A stretch of 64,000 nucleotides of DNA from positions 1 through 64,000 of the forward strand of contig NZ_JBHRSW010000010.1 in the NCBI RefSeq assembly GCF_042646125.1. Reading direction: 5' to 3'. Shown here piece after piece: positions 43,447 to 53,590 of the stretch (its first letter is position 1; every line of letters begins with the position of its first letter). Position numbers and translations under genes: made by a program. Below the pieces are notes generated by a model. It was given only the letters and a program-made list of their open reading frames with translations, searched no databases and was not told the origin of the DNA. The stretch comes from Glaciecola flavus (GTDB lineage: Bacteria > Pseudomonadota > Gammaproteobacteria > Enterobacterales > Alteromonadaceae).

Positions 43447-46005
43447 ATGAAACATTTATTTTTTTTCTTCGCGCTCAGTTTAGTGCTTTTTGCTTGTTCA
43501 GAGGCACCAGAACAGATCAGTCATCATACAGCTGAGGAGACTTCACGCACAGATAGATCATTAGGCCCCCAAAACTTTAACGAAGGATGGCTATTTTTTG
43601 AGGGGGACAGCAAAGATTTTGTCGCTGCCGATTTTGACGATAGTGCTTGGCAAAATGTGAGATTACCTCACGATTGGTCAGTGGCACATCCGTTTGACGA
43701 AAAGTGGGATGGTGCAACAGCGTATTTGCCCGGTGGTTTAGGCTGGTATAGAAAGCGTTTCAAAAGTACGTCAGATGCTAATGATACACTGACTTTTATT
43801 AATTTTGACGGAATATACAATCATTCGAGCGTTTACATTAACGGCAAAAAAATTGGTGGGGAAGTCAATGGATATACCCCTTTTACTCTGGATTTAACTG
43901 CATATTTAAACCCCGTAGGCGAAGACAACATCATTGCCGTTAGAGTGGATAGAACGCGCTATATTGATTCGCGTTGGTACCCCGGCTCGGGGATCTACCG
44001 AAACGTCCACTTGTATCAAAAGCCAAAGCTACACATTCCAGTTTGGGGAACATATCTAACTACACCAAACATTTCTGCTGAAGCAGGGCTTGCTGAACTC
44101 ACGGTTACTTTACACAATCGTGAAGACGCCGAAAACACTACATTGTTGAGAACGCGTGTACTAAACGCAAAGGGCGAAGAAGTAGCAAAACACGAAGAGG
44201 CTGTTTCGGTGCCAGCGCGAGGTGAAGCGGAATTTACACAAAACTTAAGGATAGACTCACCTGAGTTATGGGGAATAGCGTCACCATACCTATATTCAGT
44301 TGTCACCGAATTACTGAGTGACGGCCAAACGGTAGATAAAATTACTACGCCACTTGGCTTCAGAACCATCGAATATAAGCCTGACAGTGGTTTTTACCTA
44401 AACGGTGAACATACCCTAATTAAAGGTGTAAACATTCACCACGAAGCTGGCCTTGTGGGTGCTGCTGTGCCTGAAGATGTCTGGCGCCGCCGATTACTTA
44501 CCTTAAAAGAAGCAGGCGTGAATGCCATTAGGATGGCGCACAATCCGGCTTCACGAGAGCTGATGGCACTATGCGACGAGCTTGGATTGCTGGTTCAAGC
44601 AGAGATTTTTGACGAATGGGATTACCCCAAAGACAAACGCTTAAATCAGCAAGAAAGACACGATGATTACATCAGTAGAGGGTATGCAGACTGGTTTCAG
44701 ACTCACGCTGAAAAGGACTTAAAAGCTGCGGTTATGCGTGATCGCAACCATCCTTCTCTTATTATGTGGAGTATTGGTAACGAAATAGAGTGGACTTATC
44801 CACGGTATGCCGCTGCCACGGGTTATTTTGATATGAATGCGGGGGGCAACTACTTTTTCAATCCGCCCTTTATTAGTCCGGAAGAGATCAAGCAGCGATT
44901 TGAGACCAGTGAAGAAGGCGAATATGTACTAGCGAAGACCGCACAAAAACTATCTGCTTGGGTAAAGGAACTCGATACCACCCGACCTGTCGTGGCAAAT
45001 ATGATACTGCCTTCGGTAAGTCATATTTCAGGTTATACCGATGCACTCGATATTGTTGGATACAGCTATCGACGCGTCATTTACGACTACGGTCGACGCT
45101 TATTTCCTGAGAAGATGATAATGGGTACGGAAAATGTAGTGCAATGGCACGAGTGGAAAGCCGTATTGGATCGTGAATTTATTGCCGGTACGTTTTTGTG
45201 GACAGGGATTGATTATTTGGGTGAGGCGCATGGCGGCTGGCCGCGCAAAGGTGTGGCAAGCGGAATGTTGGATCTGGCTGGATTTAAAAAGCCTTCTTTC
45301 CATATGTTTAAATCACTATGGAATGACGAACCAAATGTGTATTTGACTACGCAAGCACTTGATAAGTCAGTATACACGCTAGACAAAGATGGCAAGGTCG
45401 TAGAAAAAGAGCCGGGTAGTTGGGAAAAGCGGGTGTGGTACTGGCATGATGTGCAAGGCCATTGGAATTACAAGGACGGTGAATCGACGGTTGTTGAAGC
45501 GTATAGTAATTGTGACTCACTTGAGCTCTTCCTTAACGGCACTTCCTATGGCAAGCAAAATTTAGCAGATCATCCAGACCGCGTGTATAAGTGGTCGGTA
45601 CCCTTTACAAGCGGAAAGCTTGAGGCAAAAGGAGATTGCGGTGTAAGTAACTCTGTCGTGACTGCAATGGCGCCGACTACTCTGCTTGTGGATACAGATA
45701 AAACTGCGATTACTATTGACGAAAAAACGGTCTCACATATTGAAGTGCAATTAAGCGATAAAGACGGAAATCCAGTCAGTCATCAAGAGTCAACGCTCAC
45801 ATTTATTGTGCCAGATGGTTTACGTCTACTGGGTGTCGATAATGGTTGGGTTAACAGTGTGCAAGATTACCAAGCGGATTCTGTCAAAACATACTTAGGC
45901 CGAGCTTTAGGTATTGTCGTGGGTGAAAAAGTAGGTACTTACGAGATCAAAGTTATATCCGAAGCAGGTGGAGAAGCGAGTATTGCTGTCGAAGTGATCT
46001 GGTGA
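43447..46005 (+). CDS. GH2 family beta-galactosidase-like lipoprotein
   Basis: 852 residues with a lipoprotein signal (FALSLVLFAC). The domain order is that of glycoside hydrolase family 2: a sugar-binding jelly roll (WQNVRLPHDWSV, GGLGWYRKRF), an immunoglobulin-like domain, the TIM barrel (GVNIHHEAGLVG, NAIRMAHNPASRELM) and C-terminal beta domains. Likely acid/base Glu446 (SIGNEIEW) and nucleophile Glu562 (GTENVVQW). It is probably anchored in the periplasm or at the outer membrane and removes galactose-type sugars from the ends of oligosaccharides such as those released from agar. It converges with the sugar symporter gene. Confidence 0.93.
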   Translation: MKHLFFFFALSLVLFACSEAPEQISHHTAEETSRTDRSLGPQNFNEGWLFFEGDSKDFVAADFDDSAWQNVRLPHDWSVAHPFDEKWDGATAYLPGGLGWYRKRFKSTSDANDTLTFINFDGIYNHSSVYINGKKIGGEVNGYTPFTLDLTAYLNPVGEDNIIAVRVDRTRYIDSRWYPGSGIYRNVHLYQKPKLHIPVWGTYLTTPNISAEAGLAELTVTLHNREDAENTTLLRTRVLNAKGEEVAKHEEAVSVPARGEAEFTQNLRIDSPELWGIASPYLYSVVTELLSDGQTVDKITTPLGFRTIEYKPDSGFYLNGEHTLIKGVNIHHEAGLVGAAVPEDVWRRRLLTLKEAGVNAIRMAHNPASRELMALCDELGLLVQAEIFDEWDYPKDKRLNQQERHDDYISRGYADWFQTHAEKDLKAAVMRDRNHPSLIMWSIGNEIEWTYPRYAAATGYFDMNAGGNYFFNPPFISPEEIKQRFETSEEGEYVLAKTAQKLSAWVKELDTTRPVVANMILPSVSHISGYTDALDIVGYSYRRVIYDYGRRLFPEKMIMGTENVVQWHEWKAVLDREFIAGTFLWTGIDYLGEAHGGWPRKGVASGMLDLAGFKKPSFHMFKSLWNDEPNVYLTTQALDKSVYTLDKDGKVVEKEPGSWEKRVWYWHDVQGHWNYKDGESTVVEAYSNCDSLELFLNGTSYGKQNLADHPDRVYKWSVPFTSGKLEAKGDCGVSNSVVTAMAPTTLLVDTDKTAITIDEKTVSHIEVQLSDKDGNPVSHQESTLTFIVPDGLRLLGVDNGWVNSVQDYQADSVKTYLGRALGIVVGEKVGTYEIKVISEAGGEASIAVEVIW

Positions 46006-46072
46006 GAGAGCATCACATCCGGTTACTTAATGCGTAAAAAAGAGTGTAAAAAAGTGCTGCTAGCGTAGATGT

Positions 46073-46108
46073 AAAAAAGCCCTCGTGATTCACACCGAGG
46101 GCTTTTTT
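46073..46108. terminator. bidirectional terminator between GH2 and symporter genes
   Basis: GCCCTCG and CGAGGGC form a 7-bp stem with six T on the right and six A on the left, so it works for both convergent genes. Confidence 0.92.
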
Positions 46109-46167
46109 GTAGATGTTTCAATTTACTATTTTGTTGCAAGCGCTAAAATGTCGCTCACTCCTATTAA

Positions 46168-47877
46168 CTACCAAAATACAATATATAGAATAATCGTTAA
46201 GACCACTACGCCCATTCCCAGCATTTTGGCTTTTGGCGAAGAGCGCAAGTCGATGTCTTTGTTCTCTGGTAATACAACTGGTTCCTGTAGCGGTTTCCAA
46301 GCTGTCATTACTGCACTGTATGCGCATACGACGACTAAGCATATCGCCATTCTATCTAAGAATGAAATGTCATCGGCAAACCAAAGCCCTGCATCAACGA
46401 TAATGTCACCCAACCACCACTTCAGTAAGCCGTATAACACCGCGTTCAGAATGATGCCGCTCCAACCAAGAAATTTGGGTGCGCGCGGGACTAACATACC
46501 AAATAAGAAAATGGCGATGATGCCAGAACTAATAAACCCTTGAAATTCCTGAATAAAAGTAAATATACCGCCAAAACTTGGATGCGCTAGTGTGGGTGCG
46601 ATTGATGCTGAAATAATAACAAACAAAACAACGAAACCACGTCCCCAGAAGGGGAGTTTTTCGTCTGGTATATCAGACTTAATTTTTCTAACGACATCCA
46701 TAGTCGCAATAGTGGAGGCTGAATTAAGCATGGACGCCAAAGAGCTAACGATGGCACCAAAGATAGCTGCGAGCACAAACCAGCTAATCCAAGGATAAGG
46801 TTTGATGAGGTTGCGCAATAACACGGGGAACGCTCCATCAAAGTCGTAGCCATCACCTGATGATAAGGCCATTTGCTCGTAGTATAAATTAAATGCCAAA
46901 ATCCCCGGAATGACAACGACAAAGGGGATCAGGAGCTTTAAAAATGCTGCAAAGACAATACCCATTTGGCCTTCAGCCAAGGATTTCGAACCAAGCGTTC
47001 GTTGGATAATGTATTGATTAAAACCCCAATAAAAAAGATTGGGTATCCAAAGCCCGACAATAAGTGCTGACCAAGGTATTTCTGCATCGCTTAAGGGGCG
47101 CACCATGTGTAGCTTGCCTCCTTCTTCTGCTGAGCCACCGTTGAGCAGTTGAAAGCGCTCCCATGCGCCTGCATCAGCCAGTTGTTCGGTAGTCACATCT
47201 TTTAAGGTTGCTGTTTTTACCAACGACGCTGGATCAGCACCACCGAGTGCTTGGAAAGCAAGGTAAGCAACGATGGCTCCCGCGATGATGAGTGCCGCAC
47301 CCCATACTAAGTCAGTCCAAGCACAGGCTTTTAAGCCACCTACAAATACGTATCCCGCAGCCAAAAATGCAATCAACCAACACGCAGCCGTTAAATTGCC
47401 TAGTATAAATACATCGGGGTAGTAGCCAGAAATCACCTTGGCACCCGAGTAGATCACGGACGCGGTGGGCACGCCAACCAAAATCAGTAAGGTTGCCAAC
47501 GCCATTACGGTGCGCGCAAATCCGCCATAGCGATATTCAAGAAATTCTGGTGCGGTATAAATGCCGACTTTCAAGAATTTTGGTAGCAGAACAAAGGCTA
47601 CAAAGATGAGTGTGATAGCGGCCATCCATTCGTAGGAGGCGATTGCCATGCCTAGCCAGTCTGCGGCTTTTCCCGACATACCTACAAATTGTTCTGTAGA
47701 TATATTGGCAGCAATCAAAGAAAAGCCAACCAGATACCAAGATAGCCCACGACCAGCTAAAAAATAACTGCTTGCTGCACTGCCGGTTTCTTCTGCATGT
47801 TGTCTGCTTTTCCAGACCCCCAAACTGATGACACCGATTACGGCGATAGAAAACAATAGAATTTCAACGGTGTTCAT
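46168..47877 (-). CDS. sodium/sugar symporter of the vSGLT (SSS) family
   Basis: 569 residues from ATG 47877; a GTG at 47904 is an alternative. About 14 membrane helices. It is close in motif to the Vibrio galactose transporter vSGLT: ANISTEQFVGMSG, IASYEWMAAITLI, WGFNQYIIQRTL and AAFLKLLIPF keep the Gln, Glu, Asn and Lys that contact galactose in that protein. It most likely brings in galactose or a related sugar with sodium. Convergent with the GH2 gene, which fits release followed by uptake. Confidence 0.93.
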   Translation of the reverse strand: MNTVEILLFSIAVIGVISLGVWKSRQHAEETGSAASSYFLAGRGLSWYLVGFSLIAANISTEQFVGMSGKAADWLGMAIASYEWMAAITLIFVAFVLLPKFLKVGIYTAPEFLEYRYGGFARTVMALATLLILVGVPTASVIYSGAKVISGYYPDVFILGNLTAACWLIAFLAAGYVFVGGLKACAWTDLVWGAALIIAGAIVAYLAFQALGGADPASLVKTATLKDVTTEQLADAGAWERFQLLNGGSAEEGGKLHMVRPLSDAEIPWSALIVGLWIPNLFYWGFNQYIIQRTLGSKSLAEGQMGIVFAAFLKLLIPFVVVIPGILAFNLYYEQMALSSGDGYDFDGAFPVLLRNLIKPYPWISWFVLAAIFGAIVSSLASMLNSASTIATMDVVRKIKSDIPDEKLPFWGRGFVVLFVIISASIAPTLAHPSFGGIFTFIQEFQGFISSGIIAIFLFGMLVPRAPKFLGWSGIILNAVLYGLLKWWLGDIIVDAGLWFADDISFLDRMAICLVVVCAYSAVMTAWKPLQEPVVLPENKDIDLRSSPKAKMLGMGVVVLTIILYIVFW

Positions 47878-47934
47878 TGCTAATAAAGTTCCTTGTCTAT
47901 ACACGTCGATTTGATTTGTAATCGACTAGTTGAG

Positions 47935-47952
47935 TTAACAAATAATTAACAA
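47935..47952. promoter_or_regulatory. TTAACAA direct repeat upstream of the symporter
   Basis: TTAACAA occurs at 47935 and 47946, 11 bp apart, which places both copies on the same face of the helix. The same heptamer appears in the GH2 promoter spacer (43296) and as the palindrome TTGTTAACAA before the agarase (57643). Confidence 0.35.
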
Positions 47953-48099
47953 TATGAAAAGTGTAATGCTAAATATTCACATATAGTTTACATTGTGCTG
48001 GTGAAAAGGATAGCCTAGGAATGCGCAATAAATGAATGTGTTTTATTAAGCGCTTAATTTGTTGCATATGTGAAGTGAAAGTTGCTGACTTTCTTTACT

Positions 48100-48143
48100 A
48101 AAAAACGGCGGATAGCTCCTAGGGGTTTGACATTGAGCGCCGT
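48100..48143 (-). terminator. possible terminator of the zinc-type TonB receptor
   Basis: On the minus strand ACGGCG pairs with CGCCGT around a 32-nt loop that contains CCTAGG, and a run of T follows. The alternative pairing TTGAGCG/CGCTCAA lies just beside it. Confidence 0.4.
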
Positions 48144-48171
48144 ATAGAAGACGCTCAAAGTCAGCTTTTAT

Positions 48172-50700
48172 TTAGAATTTAGCTCTTACACCAAGCGTAA
48201 AGCTTCTGCCTGGTAACGGTGCATCATTGACTAGAAATGACGTATGCACTCGCGCTTCTTCGTCACTTAAGTTTTTGCCGCGAGCAAAGAAAATCCAATC
48301 CACATTTTGTGTATACCAAGTGTAATTTACGCCCGCTTCAAAAAGTGTGTATCCATCGGTTGGAGATTCAAAGTTAGCAACTTTAGTTTGATCATCGTAC
48401 CAGACTACGCCGAAATCACCTTGCCAGCCTTCATACTCAAAACTAAGCTCACCCCCAATTCTTAATGGCGGGATTCGCGGTAAATCGCCATTATCTACTT
48501 TTGCACGAATGTAATCGGCGTAAGCTTGAACAAACCAAATGTCATTCACTTGATAATGCATTTCTGCTTCAAAGCCATAGAGTGTTGCGTCTTCTTGACG
48601 GAAGTTTAGGATAGGAAAACCTTCTTCGTCTTCATGACCATGCTCGTCTTCGTCATCGTGCATGCCTTCGTCGTCATCGTCATGCATGCCTTCCTCTTCG
48701 TTATGGCCTTCGTCTTCATCGTGCCCTTCATCATGACTATCTTCGAACTCAAAACCGCTGTCTAGCTGGTATAAGTAGTCGTCAATACTGTTGTAAAAAG
48801 CCGACACAGTGAATCCCCAATCGCCTGAGTACTTTCGCCAAGTGATATCGAGGTTATTTGCGACTTCTTCGTTAATTTCACTTCCGCTTAGCTCGATCTC
48901 GCCTTCGTCGTTGGTGGTAAAAAATGCACCTAAATCAAAGGTACTGGTAGCAAGGTGCACGCCCGCTGAGAACAGTTCCTGCTGACTTGGTGCGCGTTCG
49001 GAACGAGAGTAATTTAATGCAATAGAATATTCATCAGAATAGGCCCAGTTGACGCCCCCAGATAAGCTCAGACTGGTGTAGTCCATATCTGGAAAAGCTA
49101 CTTCACTTAGTTCATCTTCGTGATGCTCTTCTTCCTCTCCATGCTCTTCGCCATGTTCGTCTTCCTCGTGTTCTTCTTCCGAATGAAGAGGGGCAAAGAA
49201 AGTATCTGCTGATAATTTGTTGCGCTCCAAGCGCCCACCCAACTGTACGGTTAAATCATCAAACTTCTTTTCTTCCACAATAAAGAGTGCAAGCGTGTCA
49301 GTGTTATTGGATGGGGTGAACGCTTCTTCACCCACCGCTTCAAATTTTGAATTGACAGCGTGGATACCAAAGACGCCGTGCCAGCCTGAAATGCTGTCGT
49401 GTTCGGTTGTAATGCGTATCTCACTAGTCTCGTTGGCAAACCGTGTTCCAATCTCTTCACCTTCAAGCTCAACATGTTCATAATCAGTGTAGCCAGCGTT
49501 AAGTTTTATATTGTTTATGCCTTTGAATGGCGTAAGCAACTCACCAGCAAGTTGATATCGACGATTGTCTACATCCAGAAAAACACTCTCTTCGTCAAGT
49601 CCCTCTTCTTCGTGGCTGTCCTCGTCGTGACCCTCTTCGTTTTCTGTGTGTTCGTCATCATGGCCTTCTTCCTCATGGCCATGACCATGTCCGGGTACAC
49701 CATAAAAGTTGTCAAGCTGTTGCACTGAAAAGCCTATAAAACCTTGGTCGCCAATGTAAGAGATACCTGCGGTGAGGTTTTCTGTATCGATAGAACTGCT
49801 CTCTAAAATTCCTGGTTCTTCACCTTCATCGGGCTCCCTTTCGGCAAACCCCGGAATTTCCACATCGCTGGTTTCTCTGCTCATCGCATCGAGATAAAAA
49901 GCCAGCTTATCTGTACTTGCACTGATATTGGCTCCAGCGAATTTTTCGTCGCTTGCCGTATCATGACGTAACTCTGCAGCACCCGAGACACCATCTGTTA
50001 AAGTGGATGGAATTCTGTTGTCAACAATGTTTACCATGCCGCCAATCGCACCACTACCATATTGTAAGGTTGCAGGACCTCTGAGTACTTCAATTTGGCT
50101 CGCGTTAGCGGCCTCTGCGCCAATATTGTGATCAGCACCGACTCTGGATGCATCGGAAACATCTAGTCCGTTTTGTGTGATTTTTACTCGAGGACCATCG
50201 TTACCTCTCACTACTGGGTTGGCAGCCACTGAGCCAAAATAAGTGCTATGGATACCGGGTGTTTTGCTGAGCGTGTCTCCTATGGTCGGCGATTGACGTT
50301 TGCGTAATTCGTCACCAGCCAATACGCTGACAGGCGTAACAGATTCTAATACTGAAGACTCTATTGCATTCGCGGTAACGACGATATTTTCTATGCTGGA
50401 TGGCTTGAGTGTGAAATTGGCGGTTAATGCATCGCCAACGTCATCAAACTCTTTGTCTCCATGGACGTGGTCAATAGAGTAGACATGGAGGTGGATGTGG
50501 CCTTGCAATATGTCATCAAGGCGATATTTCCCATCTTTGTCGCTTTTCGCTTGTTGCGCATTCCCTTTTACTGAAATGATAGCATTTTCAATAGGCTTGC
50601 CGTTTGTATCGGTAATGATACCAGTAATGGTCACAGCGTGAAGCTGCCACGAGAATAAAATAAAGAGTGCTAGTGCACCACACTTGAGTATTTTGTGCAT
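48172..50700 (-). CDS. histidine-rich TonB-dependent receptor, probable zinc importer (ZnuD-like)
   Basis: 842 residues. A signal peptide is followed by a carboxypeptidase-regulatory-like domain (about 22-105; ITGIITDTNGKPIENAII), the plug (VTANAIESSVLESVTPVSVL, VVRGNDGPRVKI, EVLRGPATLQYGSGAIGGMVN) and a barrel ending LGVRAKF. Three loops are packed with His, Asp and Glu: around 340-375, 505-525 and 650-690 (HGHGHEEEG, EEEHHEDE, EDEHGHEDE). Such loops are typical of zinc receptors of the ZnuD type and act as metal traps outside the cell. A near-perfect Zur operator lies 40-54 bases upstream, so expression should rise when zinc is scarce. Confidence 0.93.
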   Translation of the reverse strand: MHKILKCGALALFILFSWQLHAVTITGIITDTNGKPIENAIISVKGNAQQAKSDKDGKYRLDDILQGHIHLHVYSIDHVHGDKEFDDVGDALTANFTLKPSSIENIVVTANAIESSVLESVTPVSVLAGDELRKRQSPTIGDTLSKTPGIHSTYFGSVAANPVVRGNDGPRVKITQNGLDVSDASRVGADHNIGAEAANASQIEVLRGPATLQYGSGAIGGMVNIVDNRIPSTLTDGVSGAAELRHDTASDEKFAGANISASTDKLAFYLDAMSRETSDVEIPGFAEREPDEGEEPGILESSSIDTENLTAGISYIGDQGFIGFSVQQLDNFYGVPGHGHGHEEEGHDDEHTENEEGHDEDSHEEEGLDEESVFLDVDNRRYQLAGELLTPFKGINNIKLNAGYTDYEHVELEGEEIGTRFANETSEIRITTEHDSISGWHGVFGIHAVNSKFEAVGEEAFTPSNNTDTLALFIVEEKKFDDLTVQLGGRLERNKLSADTFFAPLHSEEEHEEDEHGEEHGEEEEHHEDELSEVAFPDMDYTSLSLSGGVNWAYSDEYSIALNYSRSERAPSQQELFSAGVHLATSTFDLGAFFTTNDEGEIELSGSEINEEVANNLDITWRKYSGDWGFTVSAFYNSIDDYLYQLDSGFEFEDSHDEGHDEDEGHNEEEGMHDDDDEGMHDDEDEHGHEDEEGFPILNFRQEDATLYGFEAEMHYQVNDIWFVQAYADYIRAKVDNGDLPRIPPLRIGGELSFEYEGWQGDFGVVWYDDQTKVANFESPTDGYTLFEAGVNYTWYTQNVDWIFFARGKNLSDEEARVHTSFLVNDAPLPGRSFTLGVRAKF

Positions 50701-50739
50701 CTTGGTTTTTCTTTTAGTTAATAAGAGGATGGTTGGTTT

Positions 50740-50754
50740 TGTTATAATATAACA
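50740..50754 (-). promoter_or_regulatory. Zur operator overlapping the receptor promoter
   Basis: TGTTATAATATAACA is a 15-base palindrome and matches the core of the gammaproteobacterial Zur site (GTTATAnTATAAC). It overlaps TATAAT-like -10 sequences and lies just upstream of the histidine-rich receptor. Confidence 0.85.
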
Positions 50755-51089
50755 TTATAAACCTAAAGGATCAGTATTTAACTAAAAATTAGGGTGGTAA
50801 AAAGCTTAAGCGTATGATTTTAATTTAATTATTGAGCTAAAAGTACATTGCCAGTGTAGTAATTTTGATACGGAACAAGTGCCTGATTTGGACGACCAAT
50901 GTTGAAACTTAAAAAATCGGGCGCGTAAAAAGTTGTGTCTATCTGAAATGACGGAATAAACAGGTAAACATCACTTCAATACGCCCTCGAACCATGAAGG
51001 TTTTACTCATTGTTCGAGAGAGATAATAGACAAGTTATTTGTTTAAAAACACTGATCAATGGACGGTTTTTTATCGCACCAATAAACAC
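50755..51089. other. intergenic region without a supported gene
   Basis: AT-rich, between the Zur operator and the end of the beta-propeller gene. No clear hairpin with a T-run closes the upstream operon. Confidence 0.35.
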
Positions 51090-52703
51090 CTAGTCGCTCT
51101 GCGGAATTTGATTAACGGTGTATCGAATAATATTACCCAGTAGTGCTTGCGAGTCTTGTGTTTGCGCACCCCTTAAGTTCATGGTGTAAACATAGCCTGA
51201 GGCTAATTGTGGGTAATTGATCCACATTGTTTTTCTGTCTTCTGATAAAGTGGTATTGACCTTAATATTCGCACTATGGTCGACTTTAGGCGATCCGTAT
51301 TTTGCATGATAGTGATAGGTGTGAGCCTCTGCTGCTATGCTTGGCTTGGTATCTAGTGGCAGTGAAAAACTAATTTTGAATCCATTTTTAGTGAGTGTGA
51401 CATCACTCACAAATAGATAGGGTTTTTTATTCCACGCGACAGATTTGATCCCTTCATCACCTGCCCAACCGAGGTGCGTTTTTCCGATCCACAAGTTTCC
51501 AGAAAGATCGAAGGCAAAACGGTTGTTGCCTATGCCTAGTTGTGCTGTTTCAAGAAAGGGAATCGCCGCCCCTTGCATCACCCCATTGACTTGATCGGGT
51601 AAAAACCGAATTAAACGTTGCTGATTCATATCACCGATAATGAGTTCATCCGTGGGGAGTCCAAATAATTTGTTTTGGGGAGGGGCAATGGCTTGTGTAG
51701 GAGAGTTTGCCAGTTCTCCATGTGGGAAAAGTCCAGCCGGTGGAGTACGCATCTGATTTAATGAGTGGGCAGACACATCGAGTGGATCTCGATCCCAGCC
51801 TTTGTTCCATACCAGCGATGCTGGATGACCGTAAAATTTCCCCTCTTGTACATGGTATAAAGGACTGGTGCCAAGCCAGTCACCTTGGTTGTCTGTTACC
51901 CACAATTTATCGTTTTTATCAACATATAAACCATTTGGTGAGCGAAATCCTGAGGCAAAGGGGCTTGCCTTTCCTTCAGGGGTGATTTTTAGTACCCAAC
52001 CGCGATACGGTACTTTCGAAAACATTCGACCTGCAGTATGGCGCAAAGTGTTTTTCCATTCATCATTTCGCCAATCGGTCATGGTGTCTCGTGATGGCCC
52101 AAATGGACTAAAAGTACCGCGTATGTTTTCGAATATGCCTGCAAAGTTGGAAGCCACATTTAAACTGATGTAATAGTTGCCTTTGCTATCTACTGCCGGC
52201 CCGAATGCAAATTCGTGATAGTTGCCAGAAAGACCAAAGTCATCGCTGATGGTTTGATAGAAATCTGCTTGACCATTTTTGTCTTCGTCGACTAAGCGCG
52301 TTAACTCAGCCATTTGTGCCAGTATTAGAGAGCCGTCGGCCAATTCATGCAAACCGAGTGGTTCGTGAAGGCCGTGCGCAAATGTTTGCCATTTGTCTTC
52401 ATTTGGATCGTAGATGAGTACTTCGCCTCGATGAAAAGCAGCGGCGATGTTTCCATTTTTTAATACGGTTAATCCCCCGATTTGTGCATTAACTTCTGGA
52501 GGAATAGTGATACTTTTAAACGTGTAATAGTCATCCCATGTATCTTCACCCTGTGCCACTTCCGTATCTTTAGAATTAGAAATAGTCGAATAAGCGGCTA
52601 TGCTAAAAACAAAAAATATAAGCACCAAAGTGCGAAATAACGAGAGCATAGGCACGGTGTTTGTCATGAACTTGAAAGAAGTCTGGTCGCTGATTTGTGT
52701 CAT
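51090..52703 (-). CDS. secreted beta-propeller protein of the glucose/sorbosone dehydrogenase-like type
   Basis: 537 residues with an N-terminal hydrophobic export segment (LVLIFFVFSIAAY). The body has repeated propeller blades: GGLTVLKNGNIAAAF, FASGFRSPNGLYVDKNDKLWVTDNQG, and GNNRFAFDLSGNLWIG. This resembles PQQ-type sugar dehydrogenase propellers and the related large secreted proteins found with DUF1080 enzymes. A C-terminal beta domain (about 430-537) follows. The start overlaps the cytochrome gene stop by four bases (ATGA), so the two are coupled. It may oxidise a sugar and pass electrons to the cytochrome. Catalytic activity is inference. Confidence 0.75.
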   Translation of the reverse strand: MTQISDQTSFKFMTNTVPMLSLFRTLVLIFFVFSIAAYSTISNSKDTEVAQGEDTWDDYYTFKSITIPPEVNAQIGGLTVLKNGNIAAAFHRGEVLIYDPNEDKWQTFAHGLHEPLGLHELADGSLILAQMAELTRLVDEDKNGQADFYQTISDDFGLSGNYHEFAFGPAVDSKGNYYISLNVASNFAGIFENIRGTFSPFGPSRDTMTDWRNDEWKNTLRHTAGRMFSKVPYRGWVLKITPEGKASPFASGFRSPNGLYVDKNDKLWVTDNQGDWLGTSPLYHVQEGKFYGHPASLVWNKGWDRDPLDVSAHSLNQMRTPPAGLFPHGELANSPTQAIAPPQNKLFGLPTDELIIGDMNQQRLIRFLPDQVNGVMQGAAIPFLETAQLGIGNNRFAFDLSGNLWIGKTHLGWAGDEGIKSVAWNKKPYLFVSDVTLTKNGFKISFSLPLDTKPSIAAEAHTYHYHAKYGSPKVDHSANIKVNTTLSEDRKTMWINYPQLASGYVYTMNLRGAQTQDSQALLGNIIRYTVNQIPQSD

Positions 52704-53590
52704 TTTACTACCCTCATGTTTATCACAAACTCATTGGCCTCTTCTTTTGAAAGTATTAATTTATTTTTTACAATTTTGCCTTTAGATGCACGTAGTTCTA
52801 CTTTGCCTCCATCAATCGATGGAGGTGCGGTGCTTAAATCGAGGCTGACCGCCTTGTCGTGCCCAGATAACGTAAATTGGCGAGTAATGCTAAGAGGCGT
52901 TTCACCGAGCGCGTACGACTCAATAATGTTCACTTCACCGATTTGGTAGATAAATTGCGGAAGTGTATTTACGAGTCGGTAACCCACAAATTCAAGCGTA
53001 TTGCCCTCAGAAAATGACCAAAAATGCGCGGCTGTCTCTTGATAAACAAGGTCATCTTTTAATTTGTCTTTGTTGTTTTCGCCACTCAGAAAAAACTGTT
53101 TGCTGTGGTAAATATATCTGAGCCTGCAAGTCGTCGCGTCCCAACTCAAACCCAGCTCAGGAGAAAACACTATGGCGATGGCAGCGGGGCTGGCAAATGG
53201 CATATATGCGCGTTTGTAATAGGGGTAAGTGGGTGGTGGGGGCGTGAATGTGAAATTGTGTCTTTTGTTGGATTTTTTCTTTTTCACAGCCTTTAAACTG
53301 TGCAAGTAGTTAAATATATCTGTAATGCTATCGTCATCTAAATGAGACATCGCGGGCATTTGAATGGCATCTTGGCGTTTTTTCCCCGGTACCTTCGTCC
53401 AGCTCAAAAACTCAGCTTGCTTCTCTTTTGGATATAACGATTGAATCTCTTTTATTGACGGCCCAACCGTCATTTCGTTTAGCGCGTGACATGCTTTGCA
53501 GTTTGCCTCATATGCAGATTTTCCCTGCTCATTCGCAAATGCTTGTGAAACACACAACAGCAGTAAACTTGTTAAATATGTCTTACCCAT
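52700..53590 (-). CDS. c-type cytochrome with C-terminal beta domain
   Basis: 296 residues. A signal peptide (ending CVSQAFAN) precedes a single-haem cytochrome c domain: CKACH binds haem, and a Met in IQMPAMSHLDD is the likely sixth ligand. After about residue 110 the protein continues with a beta-rich region I do not recognise. It sits between DUF1080 and the propeller gene, overlapping the first by 19 bases and the second by four. It probably carries electrons from a sugar oxidation step in the periplasm. Confidence 0.88.
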   Translation of the reverse strand: MGKTYLTSLLLLCVSQAFANEQGKSAYEANCKACHALNEMTVGPSIKEIQSLYPKEKQAEFLSWTKVPGKKRQDAIQMPAMSHLDDDSITDIFNYLHSLKAVKKKKSNKRHNFTFTPPPPTYPYYKRAYMPFASPAAIAIVFSPELGLSWDATTCRLRYIYHSKQFFLSGENNKDKLKDDLVYQETAAHFWSFSEGNTLEFVGYRLVNTLPQFIYQIGEVNIIESYALGETPLSITRQFTLSGHDKAVSLDLSTAPPSIDGGKVELRASKGKIVKNKLILSKEEANEFVINMRVVK

